From contig NZ_JABWRY020000003.1 in NCBI RefSeq assembly GCF_014269205.2, positions 62,001-126,000 on the forward strand: 64,000 nucleotides of DNA, read 5' to 3'. The notes under the pieces were generated by a model. That model was not told the origin of the DNA and made no database searches. It worked only from the letters and a program-made list of their open reading frames with translations. Within the stretch, counting starts at the first letter, position 1; each line of letters opens with the position of its first letter. This DNA comes from Pseudomonas kermanshahensis (GTDB taxonomy: Bacteria > Pseudomonadota > Gammaproteobacteria > Pseudomonadales > Pseudomonadaceae). This document shows, piece after piece, positions 19,139 through 31,116 of the stretch. Made by a program: the position numbers and the translations under genes.

Positions 19139-19777
19139 ATGAGCCTCAAACTCGGCGACATCGCCCCCGATTTCGAACAGGATTCCAGTGAAGGCAAGAT
19201 CCGCTTCCACGAGTGGCTCGGCAACAGTTGGGGTGTGCTGTTTTCCCACCCGGCCGACTTTACCCCGGTGTGCACCACCGAACTGGGCCTGACCGCCAAG
19301 CTCAAAGACGACTTCGCCCAGCGCGGCGTCAAGGCCATCGCACTGTCGGTGGACCCGGTCGACTCGCACCACAAGTGGATCGATGACATCAACGAGACCC
19401 AGAACACCGTGGTCAACTTCCCGATCATCGCCGACGCCGACCGCAAGGTGTCCGACCTGTACGACCTGATTCACCCGAACGCGAACGACACCCTGACCGT
19501 GCGCTCGCTGTTCGTCATCGACCCGAACAAGAAGGTGCGCCTGACCATTACCTATCCGGCCAGTACCGGGCGCAACTTCAACGAGATTTTGCGGGTAATC
19601 GACTCGCTGCAGCTGACCGACAACTACAAGGTCGCCACGCCAGGTAACTGGCAGGACGGTGACGACGTAGTGATCGTGCCTTCGCTCAAAGACGAGGAAG
19701 AGATCAAACAGCGTTTCCCCAAAGGGTATCGGGCGGTGAAGCCTTATCTGCGCCTGACGCCGCAACCTAATCGTTAA
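19139..19777 (+). CDS. lsfA: 1-Cys peroxiredoxin LsfA
   Basis: A 212-residue Prx6-type peroxiredoxin reducing H2O2 and organic peroxides. The peroxidatic Cys45 is in HPADFTPVCTTEL, with the conserved Thr three residues before it. The extended C-terminal domain typical of 1-Cys enzymes (TYPASTGRNFNEILRVIDSLQ and beyond) is complete. The ATG at 19139 follows CAGGAG and removes a 19-residue extension with no family match. LsfA is a known sulfate-starvation protein of P. putida, and here it sits between the porin and ssu genes. It may protect against oxidants formed by the flavin monooxygenases. Confidence 0.95.
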   Translation: MSLKLGDIAPDFEQDSSEGKIRFHEWLGNSWGVLFSHPADFTPVCTTELGLTAKLKDDFAQRGVKAIALSVDPVDSHHKWIDDINETQNTVVNFPIIADADRKVSDLYDLIHPNANDTLTVRSLFVIDPNKKVRLTITYPASTGRNFNEILRVIDSLQLTDNYKVATPGNWQDGDDVVIVPSLKDEEEIKQRFPKGYRAVKPYLRLTPQPNR

Positions 19778-19818
19778 AGGATCCACGTTGCATTGCTCTT
19801 AGCCATAGCAGGGATTTC

Positions 19819-19842
19819 GGGCCGTTTCGACGGCCCTTTTTT
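19819..19842 (+). terminator. Intrinsic terminator of lsfA
   Basis: GGGCCGT-ttcg-ACGGCCC followed by six T, 41 bases after the lsfA stop. Confidence 0.88.
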
Positions 19843-19858
19843 ATGCCTCCGGTTTTTT

Positions 19859-19965
19859 GGGGCCGCTTTGCGGCCCTATCGCGACGCAAGGCCGCTCCTA
19901 CAATGGAATGCGATCCCTGTGTAGGAGCGGCCTTGCGTCGCGAAAGGGCTGCAAAGCAGCCCCCC
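19859..19965. repeat. REPIN (inverted REP pair)
   Basis: An inverted pair of REPs of the CGCGACGCAAGGCCGCTCCTACA family, between lsfA and the ssu operon. The remaining 110 bases up to ssuE are AT-rich and must contain the ssu promoter; I saw no clear dyad there. Confidence 0.88.
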
Positions 19966-20079
19966 AAATCTCAAAACCATTAAAGAACCAGAAGGAATAA
20001 ACAAATGAAAAAATATGATTTCTAGATATATAAACAGGCTGTTAATGTCACTTCCAACAGAACACAAGGAAGCGCTCCA

Positions 20080-20673
20080 ATGTTGGTCGTCTCAATCGGT
20101 GGTAGCCCTGGTACCCGTTCACGCTCCGGCGTGTTGCTCGAGCGCTCGCGCCAGTGGCTGCAGCACCGTGGCGTCGAAGTAGTGACCTTCCAGGTACGTG
20201 ACTTCCCCGCCGAGGACCTGCTCCATGCGCGCTTCGACAGCCCGCAGGTGCAGCACTTCCAGCAACTGGTGGCCCAGGCCGATGGCCTGATCGTCGCCAC
20301 CCCGGTGTACAAGGCATCGTTCGCCGGCGCGCTGAAAACATTGCTCGACCTGCTGCCCGAACGCGCCCTGGAGCACAAGGTCGTGTTGCCCATCGCTACC
20401 GGCGGCAGCATCGCCCACATGCTGGCGGTGGATTACGCGTTAAAACCGGTGCTGTCGGCACTTAAGGCGCAAGAGACCCTGCAAGGGATCTTCGCCGACG
20501 ACAGCCAGGTCGCCTACGCAGAAGGCGCCAAGGCGGCACAGCTGGCACCTGCTCTGGATGAGCGCCTGCAGGACTCGCTGGAAACCTTCCACGTTGCCCT
20601 GGCCCGTCGGCCGCGCCCCGTGGCCCCCGGCGTACTCAATGAACGCCTGATCAGTGCCCGCTGGAGCATCTGA
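20080..20673 (+). CDS. ssuE: NAD(P)H-dependent FMN reductase
   Basis: A 197-residue flavodoxin-fold reductase that supplies FMNH2 to the alkanesulfonate monooxygenase SsuD. The FMN phosphate loop [10 protein letters not shown] is at residues 7-16 and [21 protein letters not shown] is a family signature. It is the first gene of ssuEADCBF. It could also serve the DszA- and SfnB-like enzymes at 3610-7558, which have no reductase of their own in the window. Confidence 0.93.
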   Translation: MLVVSIGGSPGTRSRSGVLLERSRQWLQHRGVEVVTFQVRDFPAEDLLHARFDSPQVQHFQQLVAQADGLIVATPVYKASFAGALKTLLDLLPERALEHKVVLPIATGGSIAHMLAVDYALKPVLSALKAQETLQGIFADDSQVAYAEGAKAAQLAPALDERLQDSLETFHVALARRPRPVAPGVLNERLISARWSI

Positions 20674-20767
20674 CCCGGTTCAACGGCTTTATCGCGTCAT
20701 CCACCTTACTCGCCCGTCAACGAGGCAAGCAGGTGCAACCCGAACCCCATTCGCACAGGAGAGCGCC

Positions 20768-21733
20768 ATGCGCACAGTCTTCTTGCGTCGTGGTCTGGTC
20801 GCCCTGTTTGCGGCGGCTGTGTCCTTCGGCGCCATCACCCAAGCCCAGGCCGAGAGCCTGCGCATCGGTTATCAGAAATACGGCACCCTGGTGCTGCTCA
20901 AGGCCAAAGGCACGCTGGAGAAGCGCCTGGCCGAGCAGGGCGTGCAGGTGCAGTGGACCGAATTCCCCGGTGGCCCGCAGTTGCTCGAAGGCCTGAACGT
21001 CGGCTCCATCGACTTCGGCGTCACCGGCGAAACGCCGCCGGTATTCGCTCAGGCTGCCGGCGCCGACCTGCTTTACGTGGCCTACGAGCCACCGGCGCCG
21101 CACAGCGAAGCGATCCTGGTGCCGAAGGGCTCGTCGATCCAGTCGGTGAAAGACCTCAAAGGCAAGAAAGTCGTCCTCAACAAGGGCTCCAACGTCCACT
21201 ACCTGCTGGTGCGTGCCCTGGAAGATGCAGGCCTCAAATACAGCGACATTCAACCGGTCTACCTGCCGCCAGCCGATGCCCGCGCGGCATTCGAGCGTGG
21301 CAGCGTCGATGCCTGGGTGATCTGGGACCCGTACCAGGCCGCCGCCGAGAAACAGCTGCAGGCACGTACCCTGCGTGACGGCAAGGGTCTGGTCGACAAC
21401 CATCAGTTCTATCTCGCCACCCGTGGCTATGCCACCCAGCACCCTGCCGTGATCAGCACCTTGATCGACGAAGTGCGTGCCGTGGGCGAGTGGTCCCAGG
21501 CCAACCCGCAGGAGGTCACCGATCAGGTCGCGCCCCTGCTTGGGCTGCCTGCCGACATCACCCTGACCTCGGTCAAGCGCCAAGGCTACGGCGCTGCGCC
21601 GCTCACCCCTGAGGTGGTGGCCGCGCAACAGAAGATCGCCGACACGTTCCAGGCGCTGAAGCTTATTCCCAAGCCGCTGAGCATCAAGGACGTGATCTGG
21701 ACACCCCCGGCCAAGGTCGCCAGTGCGCCTTGA
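20768..21733 (+). CDS. ssuA: Periplasmic sulfonate-binding protein
   Basis: A 321-residue aliphatic-sulfonate-binding protein. The ATG at 20768 follows CACAGGAGAG and is followed by a signal peptide (LVALFAAAVSFGAITQAQA). QLLEGLNVGSIDFGVTGETPPVFAQAAGADLLYV is the SsuA-typical region. It delivers C2-C10-type sulfonates to SsuBC. It lies 94 bases after ssuE and 60 before ssuD. Confidence 0.94.
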   Translation: MRTVFLRRGLVALFAAAVSFGAITQAQAESLRIGYQKYGTLVLLKAKGTLEKRLAEQGVQVQWTEFPGGPQLLEGLNVGSIDFGVTGETPPVFAQAAGADLLYVAYEPPAPHSEAILVPKGSSIQSVKDLKGKKVVLNKGSNVHYLLVRALEDAGLKYSDIQPVYLPPADARAAFERGSVDAWVIWDPYQAAAEKQLQARTLRDGKGLVDNHQFYLATRGYATQHPAVISTLIDEVRAVGEWSQANPQEVTDQVAPLLGLPADITLTSVKRQGYGAAPLTPEVVAAQQKIADTFQALKLIPKPLSIKDVIWTPPAKVASAP

Positions 21734-21793
21734 TTGAATTGCCTGCGCCGGGGCGTTGCTCCGGCTTGAGCCACCCTTGAGGAGACAACTCCA

Positions 21794-22942
21794 ATGAGCC
21801 TTAACATTTTCTGGTTTCTTCCCACACACGGTGACGGCAAGTACCTGGGCACCTCCGATGGCGCCCGTGCAGTCGATCACGGCTACCTGCAGCAAATTGC
21901 CCAGGCTGCCGACCGCCTTGGTTTTGGTGGGGTGCTGATCCCTACCGGGCGTTCCTGCGAGGATTCCTGGCTGGTGGCTGCGTCGTTGATCCCTGTCACC
22001 CAGCGCCTGAAGTTTCTGGTTGCCCTGCGCCCCGGCATCATTTCGCCGACCGTGGCGGCGCGCCAGGCCGCGACCCTGGACCGCCTGTCCAACGGCCGTG
22101 CGCTGTTCAACCTGGTCACCGGTGGCGACCCGGACGAACTGGCCGGTGACGGCCTGCACCTGAGCCACGAAGAGCGCTACGAAGCCTCGGTCGAGTTCAC
22201 CCGTATCTGGCGCAAGGTGCTGGAAGGCGAAAACGTCGACTGCGACGGCAAGCACATCCAGGTGAAGGGCGCCAAACTGCTCTATCCGCCGATTCAGCAA
22301 CCGCGTCCGCCGCTGTACTTCGGCGGGTCGTCCGAAGCCGCGCAAGACCTGGCGGCCGAGCAGGTCGAGCTGTACCTCACCTGGGGCGAGCCACCGGCCG
22401 CCGTCGCCGAAAAAATCGCCCAGGTGCGCGAAAAGGCTGCCGCCCAAGGTCGCGAAGTGCGCTTCGGTATCCGCCTGCACGTGATCGTGCGTGAAACCAA
22501 TGAAGAAGCCTGGGCCGCCGCTGACCGCCTGATCTCGCACCTGGACGACGAAACCATCGCCCGTGCCCAGGCCTCGCTGGCGCGTTTCGACTCGGTCGGC
22601 CAGCAGCGCATGGCTGCCCTGCACGGCGGCAACCGCGACAACCTGGAGGTCAGCCCCAACCTGTGGGCGGGCGTCGGCCTGGTACGCGGCGGCGCCGGTA
22701 CCGCGCTGGTCGGCGATGGCCCTACCGTGGCTGCACGGGTCAAGGAATACGCCGAGCTGGGCATCGATACCTTCATCTTCTCGGGTTATCCACACCTTGA
22801 AGAGTCCTACCGCGTTGCCGAGCTGCTGTTCCCGCACCTCGACGTACAGCGCCCGGAGCAACCGAAAAGTACCGGTTACGTGAGCCCGTTCGGCGAGATG
22901 GTGGCCAACGACATCCTGCCCAAGTCCGTGTCGCAGAGCTGA
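21794..22942 (+). CDS. ssuD: FMNH2-dependent alkanesulfonate monooxygenase
   Basis: A 382-residue luciferase-like TIM-barrel enzyme that splits alkanesulfonates to aldehyde and sulfite using FMNH2 from SsuE and O2. The start [15 protein letters not shown] is diagnostic, and the conserved Cys aligned with E. coli Cys54 is at residue 55 (GRSCEDSW). Length equals the E. coli enzyme within a residue. It lies between the binding protein and permease genes, 10 bases before ssuC. Confidence 0.96.
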   Translation: MSLNIFWFLPTHGDGKYLGTSDGARAVDHGYLQQIAQAADRLGFGGVLIPTGRSCEDSWLVAASLIPVTQRLKFLVALRPGIISPTVAARQAATLDRLSNGRALFNLVTGGDPDELAGDGLHLSHEERYEASVEFTRIWRKVLEGENVDCDGKHIQVKGAKLLYPPIQQPRPPLYFGGSSEAAQDLAAEQVELYLTWGEPPAAVAEKIAQVREKAAAQGREVRFGIRLHVIVRETNEEAWAAADRLISHLDDETIARAQASLARFDSVGQQRMAALHGGNRDNLEVSPNLWAGVGLVRGGAGTALVGDGPTVAARVKEYAELGIDTFIFSGYPHLEESYRVAELLFPHLDVQRPEQPKSTGYVSPFGEMVANDILPKSVSQS

Positions 22943-22952
22943 GGGCCGGGCC

Positions 22953-23750
22953 ATGAGTCGTGCAACTTCTTCTACCTTGGCTCAGCGCCTGGCCCCATGG
23001 GCACTGCCGGTACTGCTGCTAGCGGCCTGGCAGCTGGCGGTCAGCGCGGGCTGGCTGTCGACCCGCATCCTGCCAGCGCCGAGCGCGGTGGTCAGCGCGG
23101 GTGTCGAGCTGGTGCGCAGCGGCGAGATCTGGACCCACCTGGCCATCAGTGGCTGGCGTGCCGGGCTGGGCTTCGTCATCGGCGGCAGCATCGGCCTGGC
23201 GCTTGGTTTTATCACTGGCCTGTCGAACTGGGGCGAACGCCTGCTCGACAGCTCGGTGCAGATGATCCGCAACGTGCCTCACCTGGCGCTGATCCCACTG
23301 GTGATCCTGTGGTTCGGTATCGATGAGTCGGCAAAGATTTTTTTGGTCGCCCTGGGCACGTTGTTCCCGATCTACCTCAACACCTACCACGGTATCCGCA
23401 ACGTTGACCCGGCCCTGGTGGAGATGGCGCGCAGCTATGGCCTGTCCGGTTTCGGCTTGTTCCGTCAGGTGATCCTGCCAGGTGCATTGCCCTCGATTCT
23501 GGTGGGCGTGCGCTTCGCCCTGGGCTTCATGTGGCTGACCCTGATCGTGGCAGAAACCATCTCGGCGAATGCCGGTATCGGTTACCTGGCGATGAACGCC
23601 CGTGAGTTCCTGCAGACCGACGTGGTGGTCTTGGCCATCGTCCTGTACGCCGTGCTTGGCAAGCTCGCTGACCTCGCCGCCCGCGGCCTGGAACGTGTCT
23701 GGCTGCGCTGGCACCCGGCCTATCAAGTGGCCAAGAAGGAGGGCGCATGA
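22953..23750 (+). CDS. ssuC: Sulfonate ABC transporter permease
   Basis: A 265-residue inner-membrane permease with six predicted helices and the docking loop [24 protein letters not shown]. It overlaps ssuB by 4 bases. It forms the channel for sulfonates handed over by SsuA. Confidence 0.94.
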   Translation: MSRATSSTLAQRLAPWALPVLLLAAWQLAVSAGWLSTRILPAPSAVVSAGVELVRSGEIWTHLAISGWRAGLGFVIGGSIGLALGFITGLSNWGERLLDSSVQMIRNVPHLALIPLVILWFGIDESAKIFLVALGTLFPIYLNTYHGIRNVDPALVEMARSYGLSGFGLFRQVILPGALPSILVGVRFALGFMWLTLIVAETISANAGIGYLAMNAREFLQTDVVVLAIVLYAVLGKLADLAARGLERVWLRWHPAYQVAKKEGA

Positions 23751-24559
23751 CCGTGCTCAAGGAACAGCCGCCACGCCTGCTGCGTGGCATCCCTCTGGCA
23801 TCCAATGGCCTGCGTAAAACCTTTGGCCAGCGTGAAGTGCTCAAAGGCATCGACCTGCACATCCCGGCTGGCCAGTTCGTCGCCATCGTTGGCCGCAGCG
23901 GCTGCGGCAAGAGCACTTTGCTGCGTTTGTTGGCCGGCCTCGACCAGCCCAGCGCCGGTGAATTGCTGGCCGGTGCCGCACCCTTGGCCGAAGCCCGCGA
24001 AGAAACCCGGCTGATGTTCCAGGACGCGCGCCTGTTGCCGTGGAAGAAGGTGATCGACAACGTCGGCCTGGGCTTGTCTGGCAACTGGCGGCCACGTGCG
24101 CTGGATGCGCTGGAAGCAGTCGGCCTGGCCGACCGCGCCAACGAGTGGCCGGCAGCACTCTCCGGTGGCCAGAAGCAACGGGTGGCCCTGGCGCGGGCAC
24201 TGATTCACCAGCCGCGTCTGCTGTTGCTGGACGAGCCGCTGGGTGCCTTGGATGCATTGACCCGTATCGAGATGCAGCAATTGATCGAACGCCTCTGGCG
24301 TCAGCACGGGTTCACCGTGTTGCTGGTCACCCACGATGTCAGCGAGGCGGTTGCCGTGGCGGACCGGGTGATCTTGATCGAAGACGGCGAGGTCGGGCTC
24401 GACCTCACTGTCGATCTGGCACGGCCAAGGTCGCGTGGTTCGCACCGTTTGGCGGCGCTGGAAAGCGAAGTGCTCAACCGTGTTCTGTCGGCTCCGGGCA
24501 CTGCGCCTGAACCGGATCCTGTAGCCCCTTTGCCCACGCAACTGCGTTGGGCGCACTGA
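23747..24559 (+). CDS. ssuB: Sulfonate ABC transporter ATPase
   Basis: A 270-residue ATPase with P-loop GRSGCGKST at residues 49-57, signature [17 protein letters not shown], Walker [15 protein letters not shown] and switch His in [16 protein letters not shown]. It energises SsuC. Confidence 0.94.
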   Translation: MTVLKEQPPRLLRGIPLASNGLRKTFGQREVLKGIDLHIPAGQFVAIVGRSGCGKSTLLRLLAGLDQPSAGELLAGAAPLAEAREETRLMFQDARLLPWKKVIDNVGLGLSGNWRPRALDALEAVGLADRANEWPAALSGGQKQRVALARALIHQPRLLLLDEPLGALDALTRIEMQQLIERLWRQHGFTVLLVTHDVSEAVAVADRVILIEDGEVGLDLTVDLARPRSRGSHRLAALESEVLNRVLSAPGTAPEPDPVAPLPTQLRWAH

Positions 24560-24603
24560 ATCACTCACTTACCCGACTGAAGCCAAAGAGAAGGAATCAA
24601 GCC

Positions 24604-24819
24604 ATGACTATCAAAGCCATCAACGTTCGCAACCAGTTCAAAGGCACCGTGAAAGAAATCCTCGAAGGGCCGGTACTGTCGGAAATCGACGTGCAGACCG
24701 CCTCCGGCGTTGTCACCTCGGTGATCACCACCCGCTCCGTGCGTGAGCTGGAGCTGCAGGTGGGCAGTGAAGTGATTGCCTTTGTGAAGTCGACAGAAGT
24801 GTCCATCGCCAAGCTGTGA
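24604..24819 (+). CDS. ssuF: Mop-domain molybdopterin/oxyanion-binding protein SsuF
   Basis: A 71-residue single TOBE/Mop domain: TIKAINVRNQFKGTVKEI followed by GPVLSEIDVQTASGVVTSVIT and a final SVREL. Such domains bind molybdate-like oxyanions as oligomers. Its place at the end of the ssu operon is conserved in P. putida, where it is called SsuF, and it was reported to matter for sulfonate use, but its molecular job is not established. The ATG at 24604 is preceded by GAGAAGGA; the longer frame upstream is ssuB read-through sequence. Confidence 0.88.
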   Translation: MTIKAINVRNQFKGTVKEILEGPVLSEIDVQTASGVVTSVITTRSVRELELQVGSEVIAFVKSTEVSIAKL

Positions 24820-24831
24820 TTCTGGTGTTGA

Positions 24832-24951
24832 AGGGGGCTGCTCTGCAGCCCTTCGCGGGCAAGCCCGCTCCTACAAGAGATCGAATGCCCTCAGGAGATC
24901 GAATCCCATGTGGGAGCGGGCTTGTCCCGCGAAGGGCCGCACAGCGGCCCC
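24832..24951. repeat. REPIN (inverted REP pair)
   Basis: Inverted REPs (CTTCGCGGGCAAGCCCGCTCCTACA and a CCGCGAAGGGCCG-ended partner) in the convergent gap between ssuF and the TetR gene. The spacer holds a short direct repeat, GAGATCGAAT(G/C)CC, at 24877 and 24896. Confidence 0.82.
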
Positions 24952-24958
24952 AACGATT

Positions 24959-25591
24959 TCAACCCAAACGCTTAGCCAGAAACGGCGGCAAATAAAGCCC
25001 CAGATACGCCTCGAACACCCGCTTGCCTTCCTCAGCCATACGCGCCGTGATCTGTTCATGCAACTGCACCGACCGCGCATACACCCGGTCGCTCAGCTCC
25101 ATGGCCAGGGCAAACACATCCACATCCGCAGGCATCACCGGCAAGTGAAAATGCTGGTCGAACAGCTTGTACATCAGGTCGCCCAGCTCCATGTCGTGCT
25201 GCCGGTCGGCTTGCACCACTTCGCTCAGGCCATGCTGCGCCAGGATCAACTGACGCGCCGCGGCATCTTCGTTGTAGATGTCCAGCATGCGTTGCTCGAT
25301 CAACCGTGACAGTTCATGCCAGGTCGTCAGCGTACTGCTGTCGATCGGTGCACTCAGCGCCTCGCGAAACGCCCGGTGCACGTCGGCGGTCAACGCCTCC
25401 AGCAGGGCTGGGACGCTGGCGAAGAAGTGGTACACCGACGAAGGGGGTATCTGCGCCCGCTCGGCCACGCTGTAGATCGACAACCCCGCCACCCCCAGCT
25501 CGGCAAGCAGCTCGCGCGCGGCCGCCAGGATCGTCTCGATCCTGGCCTGGCTGCTGGCGCGCGGCTTGCGCGGGGAGGCGGTGCGGCTCAT
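24959..25591 (-). CDS. TetR-family transcriptional regulator
   Basis: A 210-residue repressor-type protein. Residues 15-65 form the TetR helix-turn-helix domain (ARIETILAAARELLAELGV, then SIYSVAERAQIPPSSVYHFFASVPALLEAL). The C-terminal ligand domain has no recognisable match, so the inducer is unknown. The start overlaps the gshA stop (ATGA at 25591), so it is probably translated from the gshA message. That raises the possibility of a link to glutathione or redox state, without direct evidence. Confidence 0.87.
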   Translation of the reverse strand: MSRTASPRKPRASSQARIETILAAARELLAELGVAGLSIYSVAERAQIPPSSVYHFFASVPALLEALTADVHRAFREALSAPIDSSTLTTWHELSRLIEQRMLDIYNEDAAARQLILAQHGLSEVVQADRQHDMELGDLMYKLFDQHFHLPVMPADVDVFALAMELSDRVYARSVQLHEQITARMAEEGKRVFEAYLGLYLPPFLAKRLG

Positions 25592-27168
25592 CAGTTGCTG
25601 ATCGCCAGGATGCTGGCCTGGTAGGCGCCGACGAACAGGTCGAAGTCGCCGACTTCGGTCTGCTCAAGCTCGGCCTGTTTGGCCAGCGACTCGCGGGCGA
25701 GCGTTTCGAAGGCCTGCTGGCGTTCGCTGCTGAGCGGTTGCTCGCGGAAGCGCTCGGCGTGAACGCGGCTCTGGCGCAGCGAGAACTGGACAAAACTTTC
25801 GTCATGTTCGGTCATGCGTGCCAGGACTTGGGCCGATGGAGTCAGCGAGGCGTCGTCGACCTTGGCCTGTTGCTCCTGCAGGGCGTTGGCATGTGCGTCG
25901 CCGCCGTGGGCGCGGTCGAGCAGCTCGGCCAGTTGGCCAATGCGAGTTATCAACTCGGTAGCCCAGGTTTTCAGCGCGATGGCCTGACCATCACGGTGCA
26001 GTTCCAAGCCTGGGCGACGGCCTTCCTTGACCACGGTCAGGAAGTTGCTGGTGCACTGGCCACACTCGCCGTTGTCCAGTTGCGGGCTTTCTTCAAGCGC
26101 GCAGAACAGCAGGAAGGCATCGAGGAAACGCGCTTCGGTCAGGTCGATCCCGACCGGCAGGAACGGGTTGATGTCCAGGCAGCGCACTTCGACGTACTGC
26201 ACGCCACGGGACGTCAGCGCCTGGATCGGCCGCTCGCCGGTGTAGGTGACACGCTTGGGGCGGATGTTCGAGTAGTACTCGTTCTCGATTTGCAGGATGT
26301 TGGTGTTCAACTGCACCCACTCGCCATCCACGTGCGTACCGACTTCAACGTAGGGCGGGTAGGGCGTGCCCACCGCCTTGCGCAGGCTGTCGGTGTAGCT
26401 GGCCAGGTTGTTGTAGCAAGGCGTGAGGCCGGCCTGGGCGTTGCTCTGGTAGCCCAGGTCGCTCATGCGCAGGCTGGTGGCGTAGGGCAGGAACAACGTT
26501 TCGGCATCCAGTTCTTCGAGCTGGTGCGGGCGGCCACGCAGGAAGCCTTTGTCCAGGGTCGGCGAAGCGCCGAACAGGTACATCAAAAGCCAGCTGTAGC
26601 GGCGGAAGTTGCGGATCAGCGCGATGTAGGCCGACGACTGATAATCGCGCGCCTCTTCTGCACTGCCTTCGCTTGCGCGTAGCAAGGGCCACAACGCTTC
26701 AGGCAGCGAGAAGTTGTAATGGATACCGGCGATGCACTGCATGGTGCGGCCATAGCGCAGGGCCAGGCCTTTGCGGTACACGTGCTTGAGCTTGCCGATG
26801 TTCGAGCTGCCGTATTCGGCAATCGGGATGTCTTCCTCGGCCGGCAACGCGCAGGGCATCGACGGGCTCCACAGGTATTCGCTACCCAGCTTGGTGTAGA
26901 CGAAGCGGTGGATCTCGTCGAGGTTCTCGAGCACCTGGGCCGGGTCCGCCAGGGCCGGGGTGATGAACTCCAGCAGCGACTCGGAATAATCGGTGGTGAT
27001 CTGCTCGTTGGTCAGCGCCGAACCCAAGGCCTCAGGGTGCGGGGTCTGGGCCAGGCGACCTTCATCGGTCACGCGCAGGCATTCTCGCTCAATACCGTGC
27101 AGGCACTGCTTGAGCAGGGGGAGATTTGCGCCGAGCAGGCTCAGGCGGCGGTTGAGGAGTTCGCTCAA
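25591..27168 (-). CDS. gshA: Glutamate-cysteine ligase
   Basis: A 525-residue enzyme for the first step of glutathione synthesis, joining glutamate and cysteine with ATP. The gammaproteobacterial type is clear from [36 protein letters not shown] and the substrate-binding region [26 protein letters not shown] place the start at the TTG at 27168 because AAGGA lies seven bases upstream and the protein then begins [12 protein letters not shown], as in relatives. A GTG at 27183, five codons earlier, is possible but has a weaker ribosome site. It uses the cysteine made by the sulfur genes to its left. Confidence 0.94.
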   Translation of the reverse strand: MSELLNRRLSLLGANLPLLKQCLHGIERECLRVTDEGRLAQTPHPEALGSALTNEQITTDYSESLLEFITPALADPAQVLENLDEIHRFVYTKLGSEYLWSPSMPCALPAEEDIPIAEYGSSNIGKLKHVYRKGLALRYGRTMQCIAGIHYNFSLPEALWPLLRASEGSAEEARDYQSSAYIALIRNFRRYSWLLMYLFGASPTLDKGFLRGRPHQLEELDAETLFLPYATSLRMSDLGYQSNAQAGLTPCYNNLASYTDSLRKAVGTPYPPYVEVGTHVDGEWVQLNTNILQIENEYYSNIRPKRVTYTGERPIQALTSRGVQYVEVRCLDINPFLPVGIDLTEARFLDAFLLFCALEESPQLDNGECGQCTSNFLTVVKEGRRPGLELHRDGQAIALKTWATELITRIGQLAELLDRAHGGDAHANALQEQQAKVDDASLTPSAQVLARMTEHDESFVQFSLRQSRVHAERFREQPLSSERQQAFETLARESLAKQAELEQTEVGDFDLFVGAYQASILAISN

Positions 27169-27286
27169 GATGTATTCCTTCACGCGTCAGTCGCCCCAAT
27201 ATGGGGGTAGAGATAACGGTCTACAAGGGTAGGAAGAAAGGAACTGGCGTTGTCGCCTGGTTTACGCGGTTCCGGCACCGAATTGT

Positions 27287-27374
27287 GGGGCCGCTTTGCG
27301 CCCCATCGCCGGCAAGCCGGCTCCCACAGAAGGTCAGCGGGGACCTTGTGGGAGCCGGCTTGCCGGCGATGCGG
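27287..27374. repeat. REPIN, GCCGGCAAGCCGGC variant
   Basis: An inverted pair in which each stem is ATCGCCGGCAAGCCGGCTCCCACA, a different REP family from its neighbours. It lies between gshA and the thioesterase gene, both on the minus strand. Confidence 0.85.
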
Positions 27375-27427
27375 CACGAAGTGGCACCAAGTTGCTGCTG
27401 AAAATACCGCAGATACAGCTTGGTGAG

Positions 27428-27810
27428 CTAGAGAACCGCGAAGGTTCCTTGCGCTTTGGCCACCAGTTTGTCGCCTTGAACTACGTCGGCGTCGACCACC
27501 AGCGTGCGCCGCCCGGCGTGCAGCACACGGGCCGTGCACAGCACCTCGCCATCACTGACCGCGCGAATGTAGTTGATCTTGCATTCAATGGTCACGCTCT
27601 GCTGGTCGAAACCATGGCTGGCCGAGCAGGCCAGGCCCATGGCGATGTCCACCAGGCTGAAGATCGCCCCACCGTGCAGTTTCTGGCCACGGTTGCGCAG
27701 TTGCGGCTCAAGCGCCAGGGCCACTTCGGCAACGCCTGTGTCCAGGCGTTGCAGGCGGCAGCCAAGCAGTTGGCTGAAGGCGCTTTCGACGTATTCGCGC
27801 GGGACGTCCA

Positions 27811-27811
<1 letters not shown>
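27428..27811 (-). CDS. PaaI-family hot-dog thioesterase
   Basis: A 127-residue single-domain hot-dog protein. LHGGAIFSLVDIAMGLACSA is the PaaI-type motif containing the catalytic Asp, and NYIRAVSDGEVLCTARVLHAGRRTLVVDADV completes the fold. It probably hydrolyses an acyl-CoA; the substrate is unknown. The ATG at 27811 overlaps the tex stop codon by one base (TGATG); a GTG three bases earlier is also possible. It is coupled to tex as the second gene of that operon. Confidence 0.85.
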
Positions 27812-30135
<2,324 letters not shown>

Positions 30136-30362
30136 GTAAACCACCTGACAATTGTGAATACGGGGGCCGCGCGCGGGTTTGCAGCCCGACGGCACTGGAT
30201 GAAAGCCGCGCATTATACCCATCGTGACCGGCTTGCGGTGATGGCGCCAAGCCAGCCTGAACGGCCCGGAACTGGCGCCGGGGGAAAAATCTGCTAACAA
30301 TGCTCACGGCACGCGTTGCAACGGCTACGCCATAATGCGCGGCGATACCAGAGGAGTAATTC

Positions 30363-31103
30363 ATGACCGGCACTGCAAACACCGCTGAAGGTGACAAGAT
30401 TCTCATCGTCGACGACGATCCGGGGCTGAGCAGCCTGCTGGAGCGTTTCTTCACCAGCAAGGGCTACCGTGCCCGCGCGGTGCCCAACACCGAACAGATG
30501 GACCGCCTGCTCTCGCGGGAGGTGTTCAACCTGGTGGTGCTCGACCTGATGCTGCCGGGCGAAGATGGCCTGTCCGCCTGCAAGCGCCTGCGCCAGTCGA
30601 ACAACCAGATCCCGATCATCATGCTCACCGCCAAAGGCGACGAGCTCAGCCGCATCAAAGGGCTGGAGCTGGGCGCTGACGACTACCTGGGCAAACCCTT
30701 CAACCCGGACGAACTGATGGCCCGGGTCAAGGCCGTGCTGCGCCGCCAGGCGCCGAGCGTCCCGGGTGCCCCGGGCAGCGAGGACGAATCGGTCACCTTC
30801 GGTGATTACGAGCTGTCGCTGGCCACCCGCGAGCTTAAACGCGGCGACGAAGTGCACATGCTCACCACCGGTGAGTTCGCCGTGCTCAAGGCGCTGGTCA
30901 TGCATGCGCGTGAACCGCTGACCCGCGACAAACTGATGAACCTGGCCCGTGGCCGCGAGTGGGATGCCCTGGAGCGTTCCATCGACGTGCAGATCTCGCG
31001 CCTGCGCCGCATGATCGAGCCCGACCCGTCCAAGCCACGGTATATCCAGACGGTCTGGGGCGTAGGGTACGTCTTCGTGCCGGACGGAAACGCCGGCAAA
31101 TGA
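30363..31103 (+). CDS. ompR: Response regulator OmpR/AmgR
   Basis: A 246-residue OmpR-type regulator. The receiver has the acidic pocket VDDDP at 16-20, the phosphorylation site Asp61 in LDLMLPGEDG and the switch Lys in GKPFNPDEL. A winged-helix DNA-binding domain ends with RYIQTVWGVGYVFVPDG. The GAGGAG ribosome site is six bases before the ATG. The orthologue in P. aeruginosa is AmgR, a membrane-stress and aminoglycoside-tolerance regulator; orthology is inferred from the tex-ompR-envZ-rimK gene order. Confidence 0.95.
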   Translation: MTGTANTAEGDKILIVDDDPGLSSLLERFFTSKGYRARAVPNTEQMDRLLSREVFNLVVLDLMLPGEDGLSACKRLRQSNNQIPIIMLTAKGDELSRIKGLELGADDYLGKPFNPDELMARVKAVLRRQAPSVPGAPGSEDESVTFGDYELSLATRELKRGDEVHMLTTGEFAVLKALVMHAREPLTRDKLMNLARGREWDALERSIDVQISRLRRMIEPDPSKPRYIQTVWGVGYVFVPDGNAGK

Positions 31104-31116
31104 TGCCGCGTCGTCC

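Noticed and set aside
20717..22954. A 745-codon minus-strand open frame opposite ssuA-ssuD
   Set aside because: ssuA and ssuD on the plus strand have signal peptide, family motifs and ribosome sites. The opposite frame has low-complexity His/Gln/Gly/Arg-rich composition typical of antisense frames in GC-rich DNA.
27391..27406. Possible sigma-54 promoter (TGGCACCAAGTTGCT)
   Set aside because: Only 9 bases separate the GG and GC elements instead of 10, and no suitable plus-strand gene follows.
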